Source of the DNA: Cynocephalus volans
Taxonomy: Eukaryota > Chordata > Mammalia > Dermoptera > Cynocephalidae
Direction: 5' to 3'
Assembly: GCF_027409185.1 (NCBI RefSeq)
Contig: NC_084461.1
Coordinates: 142,025,001 to 142,089,000 of the forward strand
Length of the DNA: 64,000 bases
Shown: positions 35,552 to 48,600 of the stretch, one piece after another
Position numbering within the stretch: the first letter of the stretch is position 1
Layout of the letters: every line of letters begins with the position of its first letter
Notes under the pieces: generated by a model
What the model was told of the DNA's origin: nothing
The model's input: the letters and a program-made list of their open reading frames with translations, nothing else
Database searches by the model: none
Position numbers and translations under genes: made by a program

Positions 35552-36881
35552 CTTTATTAACAAAAGATAAAATACAAAATAAATACCAATGTCAGATATT
35601 ATGTTGAACCATCCTATGTTAAGGAATATGAAAACAAATTTTTGATATTCTTAAAGCAGGTAAGAATTAGATCTACTTGCATTGCTGTTTTAATTTCATA
35701 CTAGTCTGAATCTAGACACCAAGTATATCCACAGTATTTGATAAGTTGACTGAGTTACTCTCCTATCACCACTACCTCTGAGAAAGCCATTAAAAGTCTG
35801 CGTACTCATGTCAGGGGTTAACCGCCTGTATTCACTGATCTTGCTGTCAGTATTCTCTTCACAGCTTTCTTAGAAGAGGCTTGAGGATCATGACAATCTC
35901 AGTTACCAATAACCCTACAACCACTATAACTCTGTAAAGAAACCTGCAACTTCAGGTTTTGTGCTCAACATGTTTTACAAAGTGACACTTGCTGCTATGA
36001 AGATTAGGTATGCCAGATACTCTATAGTCTTTTAAAAATCTAATTTAATATTCATGATTGCTACATAAAGGCAATTAAACCAACAAATAATATCACAAAT
36101 CATATCCTCTATGATAAAGGGTTTCTATGTCTAAAGGCTCATGTCCAGAATGGTAAAAGACCTAGTACTGATCAGTCAATACTGATTCAAGAATGAAAAA
36201 ACAGTTGTTTTTCCATTCAAAGGCTAACACATTACTTCTGGATGTAAGGTACAAGGAATGTATTAAACACCAAATTGAATAAATAAATGAAAAACAGATT
36301 TATTACTACACAGATTGACATGTGGGGGAGATTCTTTACATTTTCTATAGATTTCCTTTCAGTGACCCAAAGCCACTGAAATAATTTTTTTTAACTTAAG
36401 TCCAGGAAAACCATAGAAGGCAAACACAATTGATTATAAAATAACTGCAATTATAGAGTTACCAGAAGTTTTTTAAAAATAAGGCTCTGGTTTCGAGAAA
36501 GAATAATTAATTTACCTTCAAAATGTGTACTAACACTAAATAAAGGGCCATAAAAATTGTGAAAATAAAGTTTGAGATTTAATAACTGTTGAGTAGAAGA
36601 AACTCTTGACAGGTAGAGAGCCAAGGCCTCTTTCCACATCACCAGTATAAAACTGAAATTAAAATCTTAATCCACACTTAATGTATCTCCTCTTTGTTTT
36701 TCTTCTTTGTTTTGTTTCTTCAGTGTGGAAAGGAATGAATTTACTTTGAGCCTTCTGAAAGCTTTATTAAAGTCAGGCAGCAAGACGACTATACAGGATT
36801 TTTCTATCTACAATCATCAGCAAGAAGCTGAAAAGAACATATTAGTTGTGTCTATCTTAGATGATCTTTTACGGTTAGTTA
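35552..36881 (-). other. SLU7: SLU7 3' UTR with candidate poly-A signal
   Basis: After the stop codon at 36882-36884 the minus strand runs through about 1.3 kb of non-coding sequence to an AATAAA hexamer at about 35552-35557. Another AATAAA lies nearer the stop, around 36300. Which signal is used cannot be decided from sequence alone. Confidence 0.55.
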
Positions 36882-37061
36882 CTACTGTCCAAGGAAAGAG
36901 GCCATGGGGTCATCTGGCCTCTGACGTTTCATTCTATAGGCCTCCATTTCCTCTTCAGTGGGTTCCCGAGTTTCATATATGATATTGTAAGGCCGCTTCC
37001 TCTCATCAATCTGCATGATCTCCTTGACATGAAGAAGGCGGGCCTCCTCTGCATTCAGTGC
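36882..37061 (-). CDS. SLU7: SLU7 last coding exon (residues 527-585, stop TAG)
   Basis: The acceptor is ctcactatag before GCACTGAATGCAG. It encodes the conserved C-terminus, ending with [10 protein letters not shown] and TAG at 36882-36884, then continues into the 3' UTR. Confidence 0.95.
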   Translation of the reverse strand, partial: ALNAEEARLLHVKEIMQIDERKRPYNIIYETREPTEEEMEAYRMKRQRPDDPMASFLGQ

Positions 37062-40000
37062 CTATAGTGAGGGGGAAAAAATGAGCATCACAGCTCCACA
37101 TTAGATCTCTTTTGTTCAAAAGTGGCAGAGTATCAAAAGATTCCACTGAATATGAAGTGCTGCATCAAAAATCTAGACTGCCAAAAGAGCTTGAGTCAGC
37201 TCTTCCACTGTCAAGGTACAACTAATCACTATTTGGCTCATATGACATTTTCATAGAGCACAAAACATTCTATGACACTGAGTGTTAAAGGAATTGTATT
37301 TAATAACAATTTAACAAGGTTAATTTTACTGATACACGCTTGCAACTGATGCTTCTGGTGGAGACTGCAATTTTGACTATTCCCAAGGACTAGCTGAAAT
37401 TTACAAATTATGGAGGTAGAAGGCAATTCTTTGTGGGAAACCTGTCAATAACTCTAAAAAACAGCTTTACAAAGCACATTTCTTCAATGCATAGTGATAT
37501 TTATCAAATATTACAAGTTCCTACACCCACAACATCTTCATTAATGTGACCTGGACATATCACCCAGACTCAGCTCATTTCCTCATTTTTAAAATGAGCC
37601 TTTAAAGGGCTGGCTGGTTAGCTCAGTTGGTTAGGGTGCGATTTTTTAACAACAAGGTCAAGGATTTGGATCCCCATACTGGCCAGCCAACTAAAAAAAC
37701 CCAAAAAATGCCTAAAATGAACGTACAGACAAAACTAGATCATTTCCTAAAGTCTCTACAAATAAAGAATACTGTTTTTGTTATTTTTACTATTTAGACT
37801 TTACAAAGTACCTTTTTCAATTTGTCATGTTTCTTTTCTTCATCATCACTATCTGAACTGCTCTTTCGGTGCTTCTTCTTCTTCTTTTTCTTCTTCTTTC
37901 TCTCCTCTTTTAGTTTTTCCTGATGCATCTGAGAGGGAGGATTGAAATACAGTGTTATTAATGTGAAAACAAAACTCCAGAGCAAGTTTTAAAGTCCTCC
38001 CTCCAGGACATTTGTTGTCCCTCAGGACAAATGATTATAGACTTACTTCCATGAGGGTTTGTGGTTTCTTCACAGATTCTTCTCCAGTCACATCATTTAT
38101 AACACATTCCTCTGAATTCTGTGGGAAAGTATATATAATTTGAGTCAGGTGTCATAGTAACCGATCAACTAAGAAAAAGTTAACATTTGAAACATGAGAA
38201 GATATGTTTTATACAGAGTTTGATTTAAGAGCTTTGTTTGTTTTATGCCTTTAAGAACCAGGGGACAAATACTTACAACAATCTCCTTCCCAGCTTCTCC
38301 AGTACAATAGGAATACTTGACAAAAGAGTGACAGCATTTGTATCCCCATCGGCCATCTTTCCAGTAAGATCCCCAGATATGCTGCAAAGAGAGAGGTTAC
38401 TTAAACAGGAACCTGAAATTAGGGACTTTCATACATTGTTGATAGGAATACAAAACAATATAGTGCCTTTATAGGTAATCTGGGAGAAAAATTATGGGGA
38501 TTCTAGAGTTGGCTAACTGGGAGAGAGTCACCTGACCTCAAGTGTGAGAAGCAAGCATTGCAGTTACAATGGTCTGAAATTTGATCCCCAAAAGCCTAGG
38601 AAAAAATTCAGGATATCTGACTTCTCTTTCACATTTTTGCTATTTTTGGAAAAATTCCATAAAACAAAGTTAAAATGTTGAACTAAAAAAAAAAGGCATA
38701 GCAATGATTAGCTAATGAAGCTGTAATAGAATAATGTAATCCAGAGCCAAACTAATAAGGACACAAAACGATTATAGTTTAACACATACTGTGTGATTGT
38801 GGATCTTCACATCCTCCTCATACTTAGAGCAGGCAACAGCCCGCTCCTGTCCTTTGATGACTGTTCCATGTCTTGAGTACTCCACATAGTCTTCAGTTTG
38901 GGCTAAAAGCAATTCAGCTGGAGGGGCATCCAAGTGTTCTTGGCCACCATACTAAAAGGATATTGGACATTATTAAATACATTTTACAACAAAGCTTTGC
39001 ATTTAAATCTCTATGAAAGAGTTCATTTCCAATCGAAAGATTAAGGGAACATTCTTTACTGTGCTTTGTTATAGAAACACAGTGAAAAAAAATAATACCA
39101 AATTTTCATAGGCAAAAAAGGATGTCTTAGTCACTATTTACTTGTGAACTGTGATAAATTACAAGATGGCCATAAATTCCTCTCATCCTTGTATGCATGT
39201 CCTTTTGTCACATGACTTTGCTTCCTTTTCCATCAAGAGATGAAGTCTGTTTCTCTATCCCTTGAATCTGGGCTTGGCCATTTACTTGCTCTGGCCAATG
39301 GGAAGTTGGCAAATGTGATGCAAGCAAGAGCACTTGTGCACTGGGGCATACTTTTTGTTGCTATTCTCTGGAACCCTGAGAATACCATGTAAAAAAGGTG
39401 GGCTAGCATACTAGAGGGTGAGCGACCATGATGGATGGGGATAAGGTATCCCAGATGAGGACCCCTTAGACAATCAGCCTGCTAACTACTCAATAATAGA
39501 GTGAGGCCATCTTTGATCCTCCAGCCTCAGCTGAGAGGGCCAAGACCAGGAGACCCAGCTGACACAGGATTGTGAAAAATAATAAATGTTTATTTTAAGC
39601 TCCTATGTTTTGAGGTGGCTTGTTTTGCTGCAAAGGCTCACTGATAAAAAAAAAAAGGTCATATCAATTGACTAAGTCAATGGAAGGAAAGGACAATCCT
39701 CCATGGATTAAAAAGGACTCTCTTTGTGTTGTATTCTAAACGTAAAATGAATGCTTATTAATTAGTGACTTCTCTTTAAGGAAAGCTCTTCTTTAGCATT
39801 TTAGTAAAAATTACCTTTTCTAGGATGCTTTCTTTCTGCTGTTCTTTGAAATCTTCTTTTTTGACTTTGAAGGACTTATACAAAAGCTCTAGTTTTGTAG
39901 GATCTGCCTGCAGATGCACTTCAGATCCCTTGTCATAGGCTTCCCAAGCAAACACTAGAGTAATTAAAAACATCATAGTAAGTTGCCAGCTACATATATT

Positions 40001-43000
40001 GCAAGCTTCTTAAAAACAAACTTTAAAAAACAATCCCCAATTTCCTATGAGCTGATGAAAAATGTCTTGACATCGAGTAAGCACTTACATTGTGTCTGAG
40101 CCATTGAAATGGTATCTCCTGTATATCTAACGAAGTTATCTCCTGCATAACTCACTCTGTAAATACAAATTTTAAAAAACTGTTTCAGAGATTGATTTAA
40201 GTAAAGTTAATTCGTAAAGCTGAATCTACTTAAAATGAAGACCACCTATGGCTGGGTCAGAAAAGAATTAACTTTCCCTCATCTTGAAATCTGTAAACAT
40301 AATACTTACTCATCTGGATTCTTTCCTGCATTGGCATAAGGATTCTCTCTCATTGCTCTAGTTTTTGGATCATAGTAGGCAGAATTTGGATCTAAGTTCC
40401 TCAAATACTAGAAGAAAAAATAAAATGTTTAAAGAATAAATAAAATGTTTAAAGAAAGTTTACTTACAGCAAAAAAGATTTCAGCAGACTAGGAGGAGGA
40501 GTTGATCATGATCAATTAAACATGTGTGTGCATTTCTGGGGTATAGGTGAAGAGAAAAAACTGAATAGAGTGACTTTGACTATATTACCCACATACTACC
40601 CAGATATGAGTAAATAAAATCTAGGCTAGGAAGACAAATATTTTTTGTGTACGTTAACTTGGCAAGACTTACTTTTGCAATATCTTCCCGAATCCTGAGA
40701 TTCCGGACAGTAATTCTTCTCTTAGAGTCAAAATTCTGTCCAGGCATGTCAATATCATCTGCATATTTATCTTCATCCTCGTCTTCACTATTATGATCTT
40801 TTTCCTGAAAGAAGGGAAAAAAATAAGAAAAAAGAGAGGTTCTTGTTTTCCTTTCCTTTTCCTTTAACCAAATCCTTATTCACTTGTGTTCTTTAAAAGC
40901 TATTATAAATTGTTATTTATTATTATTAGCCATTAGAAATTGAAAAATTTAATGTATACCCAGAGAGGGTATTTATTACCATCTGAGAATTTGGTTCCTC
41001 TTCTCCCCACTGGTGTTTTGGAGAATTCTGCATTATGAAAGAAGGAAAAGAATTTTTAATTTTATTCCACTTAGTTTAATACTTTAAAAACACAGTTAAG
41101 ATAATATAACTTAATTCTAACTGAACAAATTCTCACATTACTCACTTGTAACAAGCACAGTTCTGAATACAAGTATGCCATTGTGACAATTTAATTTTAT
41201 TATACTGTCTACAAAGGCAGAAAATTTCTAGAGAATTCTCGCGGATAGGATTATATCACACAATGGTAACAGGAAGATTAAGATGAACAGAGTACGCAAT
41301 AAACATTAATTTCCAAATGTTTTTATTTTTAGACATACCATGTTCATTAAACCTCATTAATTTTCTATCTAGTCCGAAAAGAAAATGTTACTAGGATCAC
41401 ATAATAAGTATCTCTGGAGCCAAAACAGCCTTTGTAAAGTTTGGGCAACGAAGAAACCTACTCAGGTGACACAATACTGTGATTTAAGGAGACCCTCATT
41501 GTCACACAGACACTATTTTCTTCACTAGCAATTGATCAGAATATTTTCTAACTCCACAAAATGATTATAGTAAAGTGGTCAGTATTTCACCATGTCCCTT
41601 TAAAAAGGCTTCAAAGACTAACAGCATTAGTAAGGGGATATGGAAACAGTTGTGCATGTATACATAGTATACTGATGTGAACATAAATCTGTATAGCTTT
41701 CTGGAATGCTAGCTAATATGTCAACAAAATTTTAAATATACATATTCACTGCATCAAAAAGTATACTTCTAGGAATTTATCCTAAGGAGATAATATGTCA
41801 ATTATATAAAAGTATATGTATAAGAATGATTTGCAGTGTTGTGTATAATACCAAAAAAATGGGGGGAAAAAAAAAACTAACAATGGATGACTATATAATT
41901 TACTGTTTTCAATGGAATATTCAACAACCATTAAAAATGATTCTACTCAAGGTGCAGGAAAATATGTACAATCTGCTAAATTTTTTGTAAAAGAAAGGAG
42001 GGAAAAGGGGGATATGAGAATAAGATTATATATTTGTATTTGTTTGTATTTACACAAGAAACTCTAAAAGGAACCACAAAATTTTTTTTAAAAAAGGTTA
42101 TAGGGCAATGAGGGTTAGCGATACCATGGGTAGAAACAGGGGTAGAAGACTTTTTGCGCAAACTTTCTTATATCGTTTTGATTTTTGAACCATGAGAATT
42201 TATGTAAAAATAAATAATGCTATAGATCTATAAATATAGACAGAATAATCTAAAAAGAAGAGCAGGTTAAAAACGAGTATGTACAGATGAATCCATTTTA
42301 AAAACATGTATTATTATTATTTTTTTTTTTGGTGGCTGGCCAGTACAGGGATCCAAACTCTTGACCTTGGTGTTATCAGCACCTTGCTCTAGTCAACTGA
42401 ACTAACCCGCCAGCCCAAAAACATGTTGTATTGTAACTGTGCACATAAATAGATATATGTGGGGGAGGGGGAAAAGACCTATTTTAAAATATTAACAGTT
42501 GACACAGGGGATATTTTCTTCTTTATAATTTTCTAAATTTTTTTTACTTAATATGTATTTCTTTCAAAATCAGAAGTACATTTTTAAAAAGTAATTTTTT
42601 TGGAGTTTCTGCTAGTTGCTGTTTCAAAAGAGGACATTTACATTGCTATAACAGCAGCTAAGTCTCTATACTAGAGACTACTCTACTATATGTGATTCAT
42701 ATTAACGTTTAAGCATCCAAATGGGCAAAAATCATCAGTCCCCTAACATGCATTTAAGTAACGTTACTGGGGAAATGAATTATATTATGCTTACAAAAAA
42801 CAACAAAGAATGTTAATTAGAACAAAAGAAACAGGGCTTTTTTCTTTTTCCAGAGTTGGTAATAATCAACAATAATCACAATAATAGCTACTAATTACCA
42901 AGTGTTTACTATGTGATATGTATATAGCTTCCCAGGGGTAGGTGTGGTCACCTCTATTTTAGATACAATAAACTGAGGTTGAAAGAAATTAATTTTCTAA

Positions 43001-45552
43001 GAGCACATAGCTAACCAGGTACAGAGTTGGATTTTAAACTAACTAGTACTTATGCTGTTAACTTGCCTAACTTGTAAGGTTGCCTAAGTAACTGCTTACT
43101 TGGTAATTACCTCTTGAGTTTTGTTTGCTCTGTAACTCATACATGCTAAGAGTCCCTTTTAGAAATTTAAACTCGAAAACTCTAAATATTTATTATTTAT
43201 TTATGGCAAGAATTTGTTAACAAAAACTTTAACAACTCTAATATGTATATTTATTCTATTAAGAATTTTTTTTTAAAAAAAGAAAAAACGGCTACAACAC
43301 ACATTTTATTCATATGAAAAATTTTTTGCCCACCTGTAAAATTAACACATATTCATTACAGAAAAAGTGGAAAATATTAAAGAAAAAGGACAAAAAGAAA
43401 AAGTCACTACAGGAAAATCTGAAATCCAAAATGCTCCAGTGAACATTTCCTTTGAGTATCATGTTGGCAGTCAAAAAGTTTCAGATTTTGGAGCACTTCA
43501 AATTTTAGATTAGGGATACTTAACCTGTAATTCTATGTTAAACGAAAATTGGTGTTCTGGTCTTTTTTTTTTTCCTGTGTGATAATATTATAGCATTTTT
43601 TTTCATGTGTCATTAAAATACAAGTGTTGTCCAATATTGTTAACTAAGTCCTGATAAATGCCATTTTAAGAGCTATGCAACATTCTACATTCTCCCACTC
43701 TCACCACTCCTATTTAACATAGTGTTGGAAGTACTAGCCAGAGCAATCAGAGAAGAGAAGGAAATAAAGGGCATCCAGATTGGAAAAGATGAAGTCAAAC
43801 TGTCCCTGTTTGCAGATGACATGATCCTATATATCGAACAGCCTAAAACCTCTACAAAAAAACTGCTGGAATTGATAAACGATTTCAGCACAGTAGCAGG
43901 ATAAAAAATCAACACACAAAAATCAGTAGCATTTCTTTTCTCCAATAGTCAACATGCAGAACAAGAAATCAAGAAAGCCTGCCCGTTTACAATAGCCACC
44001 AAAAAAATAAAATACTTAGGAATTGAGTTAACCAAGGAGGTGAAAAATCTCTATAATGAGAACTACAAACCACTGCTGAGAGAAATTAGAGAGGATACAA
44101 GAAGATGGAAAGATATCCCATGCTCTTGGATTGGAAGAATCAACATAGTGAAAATGTCCATACTACCCAAAGTGATATACAAATTTAATGCAATCCCCAT
44201 CAAAATTCCAATGACATTTTTCTCAGAAATGGAAAGAACTATGCAGACATTTATATGGAATAATAAAAGACCACACATAGCCAAAGCAATGCTGAGCAAA
44301 AAAATAAAGCTGGAGGCATAACACTACCTGACTTTAAGCTATACTACAAAGCTATAATAACCAAAACAGTATGGTACTGGCATAAAAACAGACACACTGA
44401 CCAATGGAATACAATAGAGAATCCAGAAATCAACCCACACACTTACTGCCATCTGATCTTTGACAAAGGCACCAAGCCTATTCACTGGGGAAGGGACTGC
44501 CTCTTCAGCAAATGGTGCTGGGATAACTGGATATCCATATGCAGGAGAATGAAACTAGATCCATACCTCTCACCGTATACTAAAATCTACTCAAAATGGA
44601 TTAAGGATTTAAATATACACCCTGAAACAATAAAACTTCTTAAAGAAAACATACGAGAAACACTTCAGGAAATAGGTCTGGACACAGACTTCATGAATAC
44701 GACCCCAAAAGCACGGGCAACCAAAGGAAAAATAAACAAATGGGATTATATCAAATTAAAAAGCTTCTGCACAGCAAAAGAAACAATTAACAGAGTTAAA
44801 AGATAACCAACAGAGTGGGAGAAAATATTTGCAAAATATACATCTGACAAAGGATTAATATCCAGAATATATAAGGAACTCAAACAACTTTACAAGAAGA
44901 AAACAAGCAACCCAATTAAAAAATGGGCAAAAGAGCTAAGTAGGCATTTCTCTAAGGAAGATATACAAATGGCCAACAGACATATGAAAAAATGCTCAAC
45001 ATCACTCAGCATCCGGGAAATGCAAATCAAAACCACACTGAGATACAATCTCACCCCAGTTAGGATGGCTAAAATCCAAAAGACTCTGAACGATAAATGC
45101 TGGCGAGGTTGCGGAGAAAAAGGAACTCTCATACATTGTTGGTGGGACTGCAAAATGGTGCAGCCTCTATGGAAAATGGTATGGAGGTTCCTCAAACAAT
45201 TGCAGATAGATCTACCATATGACCCAGCTATCCCACTGTTGGGAATATACCCAGAGGAATGGAAATCATCAAGTTGAAGGTATACCTGTGCCCCAATGTT
45301 CATCGCAGCACTCTTTACAATAGCCAAGAGTTGGGACCAGCCCAAATGTCCATCATCAGATGAGTGGATACGGAAAATGTGGTACATCTACACAATGGAA
45401 TACTACTCAGCTATAAAAACGAATGAAATACTGCCATTTGCAACAACATGGATGGACCTCGAGAGAATTATATTAAGTGAAACAAGTCAGGCACAGAAAG
45501 AGAAATACCACATGTTCTCACTTATTGGTGGGAGCTAAAAATTAATATATAA

Positions 45553-45612
<60 letters not shown>

Positions 45613-45640
45613 CCAGAGGGGGGGGGAGATTAATATATAA

Positions 45641-45684
<44 letters not shown>

Positions 45685-48600
45685 CCAGAGGGGGGGGGAA
45701 GAAGATATAACAACCACAATTACTTGAAGTTGATACGACAAGCAAACAGAAAGGACATTGTTGGGGGGAGGGGGGGAGGGAGAAGGGAGGGAGGTTTTGG
45801 TGATGGGGAGCAATAATCAGCCACAATGTATATCGACAAAATAAAATTTAAAAAAAATAAAAATAAAAAAAATAAAACTCATCCATGGAAAAAAAAAAAA
45901 AAAATTCTACCATGCAAATGCACAATAACCAATTCCCTGTTCCTGGACGTTTAAACTATTTCAATTTCTTACTATTGCAAAAAGTTCTGCAATAAGTATC
46001 TTTGTACATAATAATTTTTTCTGAAGTCTAGAAAATTCTTTAGGATGGATGAATCCACTAATTTAAATCCAGAAAAGGTATGTTGTATGTGTGTATATAT
46101 ACACACACATATAAATACATATATATTTATTTTATGGCAACATTCTTCCCAAAATGATTGCATCAATTTATATTCCCACGAGCCATATAAAAAGTGTCAG
46201 TTTTACTCTTTTCCCTCAGTAATATTTCTCTCTCCATTTTCTAACTGGAGAGACAGAAAATAAACTCTTTTTTCAATTTTCATTTCTTTGTTTAAAAGAG
46301 TTTGAACTTTTTTTTTTTTAAATCATTTTTATTACTTACAGCCTGTTCCACTAATTTTCCTGAAGCTAATTCTTCTTGGAGTTTCTGGGCTTTCAATGTT
46401 CGTTTTGCCTAAAAAAACAGAAGCATTTAAATTTTACTTACAACATTCAAATGGCCACTTAATTTTTATATATTTAAAATGAAAAATTTTATTGTTTTCA
46501 GAAAAGGTCACTGAACAAGGTTTCTCTTTGAGATTCTTTGTAGCCCTAGACCTTTGCCTCTAAAGAACAGGAATTATGAACTCCTGTTTGAACCAGGCCT
46601 TAACGTAAACTGAGCCAGATGGCACTAATCGTAAACTTCACAGAGCAAGCCCTGACAAAAAAAAGACAGTTGCCAGATATTACAATGTTGAAGAGAAGAT
46701 GAAATCCAGATTTAAAGATGAAATCCAGATTTTTATATGAAATCTTGTGATTTAAAAAAAAAAAAAGGCACTATGACTAGGGCTTTAAAGAAATGGGGAT
46801 GAGTAGGTAAAAGTCATAACAGTAAAAATTAAAGTTGAATTAAAATAAAATAAAAGTTTCTGAAATAAATTATCTATTCCCATTCTATCACCTCCAAATG
46901 CTATGTAAGGCAACCATAAAATAAATCCGTGAGTAAGCTACAGGTTGGGGGCCATAAATATATAACCACAAAAAGTCAAAAGTTTTAGATACTAGTTTGT
47001 TCTGATGCTTCCAGTATCTCTTGCTTCCTACATCAGGGAAAAAAGGACAATACAAGAATCAAAGAAGAAACTGCTGCCAATAGGGCTAGCATACTGTTTA
47101 TTTCCACTAATCAATTAGGCCTACTACTACTAACTGTAAGTGCCACATTTTTCTTTTTGGCATCTGGCCAGTTTGGGGATCCGAACCCTTGACTCTGGTG
47201 TTATAATACCATGCTCTAACCAACTGAGCTAACCAGCTAGCCCCCGAATGCTACCATTTTTAAAGTGGTTCAAGACTCAAAAAATGGAGTTGCTAAATTA
47301 GAGATATGGCAAAATTTACATTCTTTAAGGACAGTAGAAAAATAGAGAATTTTGGTTACCAGATCAACTTTGGCATATTCTTCTACAATTTTCATGTGTT
47401 CTTCTGGATTGTAGCCATTCCACCGATCCCTCTTCCCATCATAGTCAAACATCAGTTGAGGCTGGACATGTTCATCTGGAGCTATATTAGTACCTGTAAA
47501 TTTGGCACCAACTCGCCTAGGTCTCTAGAAAATAGAATGAGATTTAAGTTTTTCCTAAGTATCTGTAGCCCAGAGGAAAATTTCACATAACCTTTACAGA
47601 GTGTGTATGAACATATATATGACTTTGTGGTATATTCAATTATCAGTTATCTTCCAGCAGAAAATTTTTATGGTGCTGAACCCACTTGTTTTTTTATTTA
47701 ACTTGTACAGTAGTTCCCCCTTAACCACAGAAGATACATTCAAAGACCCCCAGTGAATACCTGAAACCATGGCTAGTACTGAACCCTATATATACTATGT
47801 GTTTTTCTATACCTACATATCTATCATAAAGTTTAATTTATAAATTAGGCACAGTAAGAGATTAACAACAATAAATATTAATAAAATAATTATAACAATA
47901 TACTGTAATAAAAATTATATGAATGTGGTCTCCCTCTCTCAAATTATCTTATTGTACTGTACTCACCCTTGTTACCTATCTGATAACCAAGATGGCTATT
48001 AATTGACTAATGGGCAGGCTGGACAAAGGGATGATTTATTTCTCGGGTGAAACAGAGCGGGAATGCACATGATTTCATCATGTTACTCAGAACAGAGAGC
48101 AATTTAAAACTTATGAATTGTTCATTTCTGGAATTTTTCAGTTTACATTTTCAGATCACAGTTGACTGTAGGTAAGTGAAATGGCAGACAATAGGGACTA
48201 CTGTATCTAAATATAGGCAATTTTAGAAAGACAGAAGCAAGCTCTCTGATAAGGAAAAAACACAGACTCTGACAATAGTTCCCACAATTTTCAAAGGTGA
48301 GTTTACCTCAAAGCAGTCTTTCTTTTTGTGTGTCATGGCCCCACAATTTTCACAGGCTCCTTTGCGGTACTTGGTAATTATACAATTCTATAAATGGATA
48401 TAAAGGAAAACAAAGAAAATGTTTTATCTACCTGAATAAGTTAGAAATAACCTTGGCTCTCATTATTATTTTGTCTAGTGAAATGATTTGTTAGGAGGAA
48501 AACCAGTTAGAGTCTCAATACATTTATAAATGAGAAAGTTGGGTCGGTTTCAAGATGGCGGCGGCTGCGGCGGCTGGCGCGGAGTAGCTGAGGTGGAGAA

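Larger units (their letters stand above)
41030..46335. other. SLU7 intron with L1, SINE and MIR insertions
   Basis: A 5.3-kb intron. It contains a diverged L1M-like stretch (41600-42240), an antisense SINE, a MIR (42870-43060), a pogo-like MITE remnant (about 43415-43540) and a young broken L1 (43690-45903). No exon other than those listed was found. Confidence 0.7.

Noticed and set aside
37794-37985. Isolated 63-aa lysine-rich frame as a separate gene
   Set aside because: It is the SLU7 exon 37812-37928 read through its splice sites.
45540-45705. CRISPR-like array
   Set aside because: The repeat is a CA microsatellite with a duplicated L1 3' UTR module; this is nuclear mammalian DNA.
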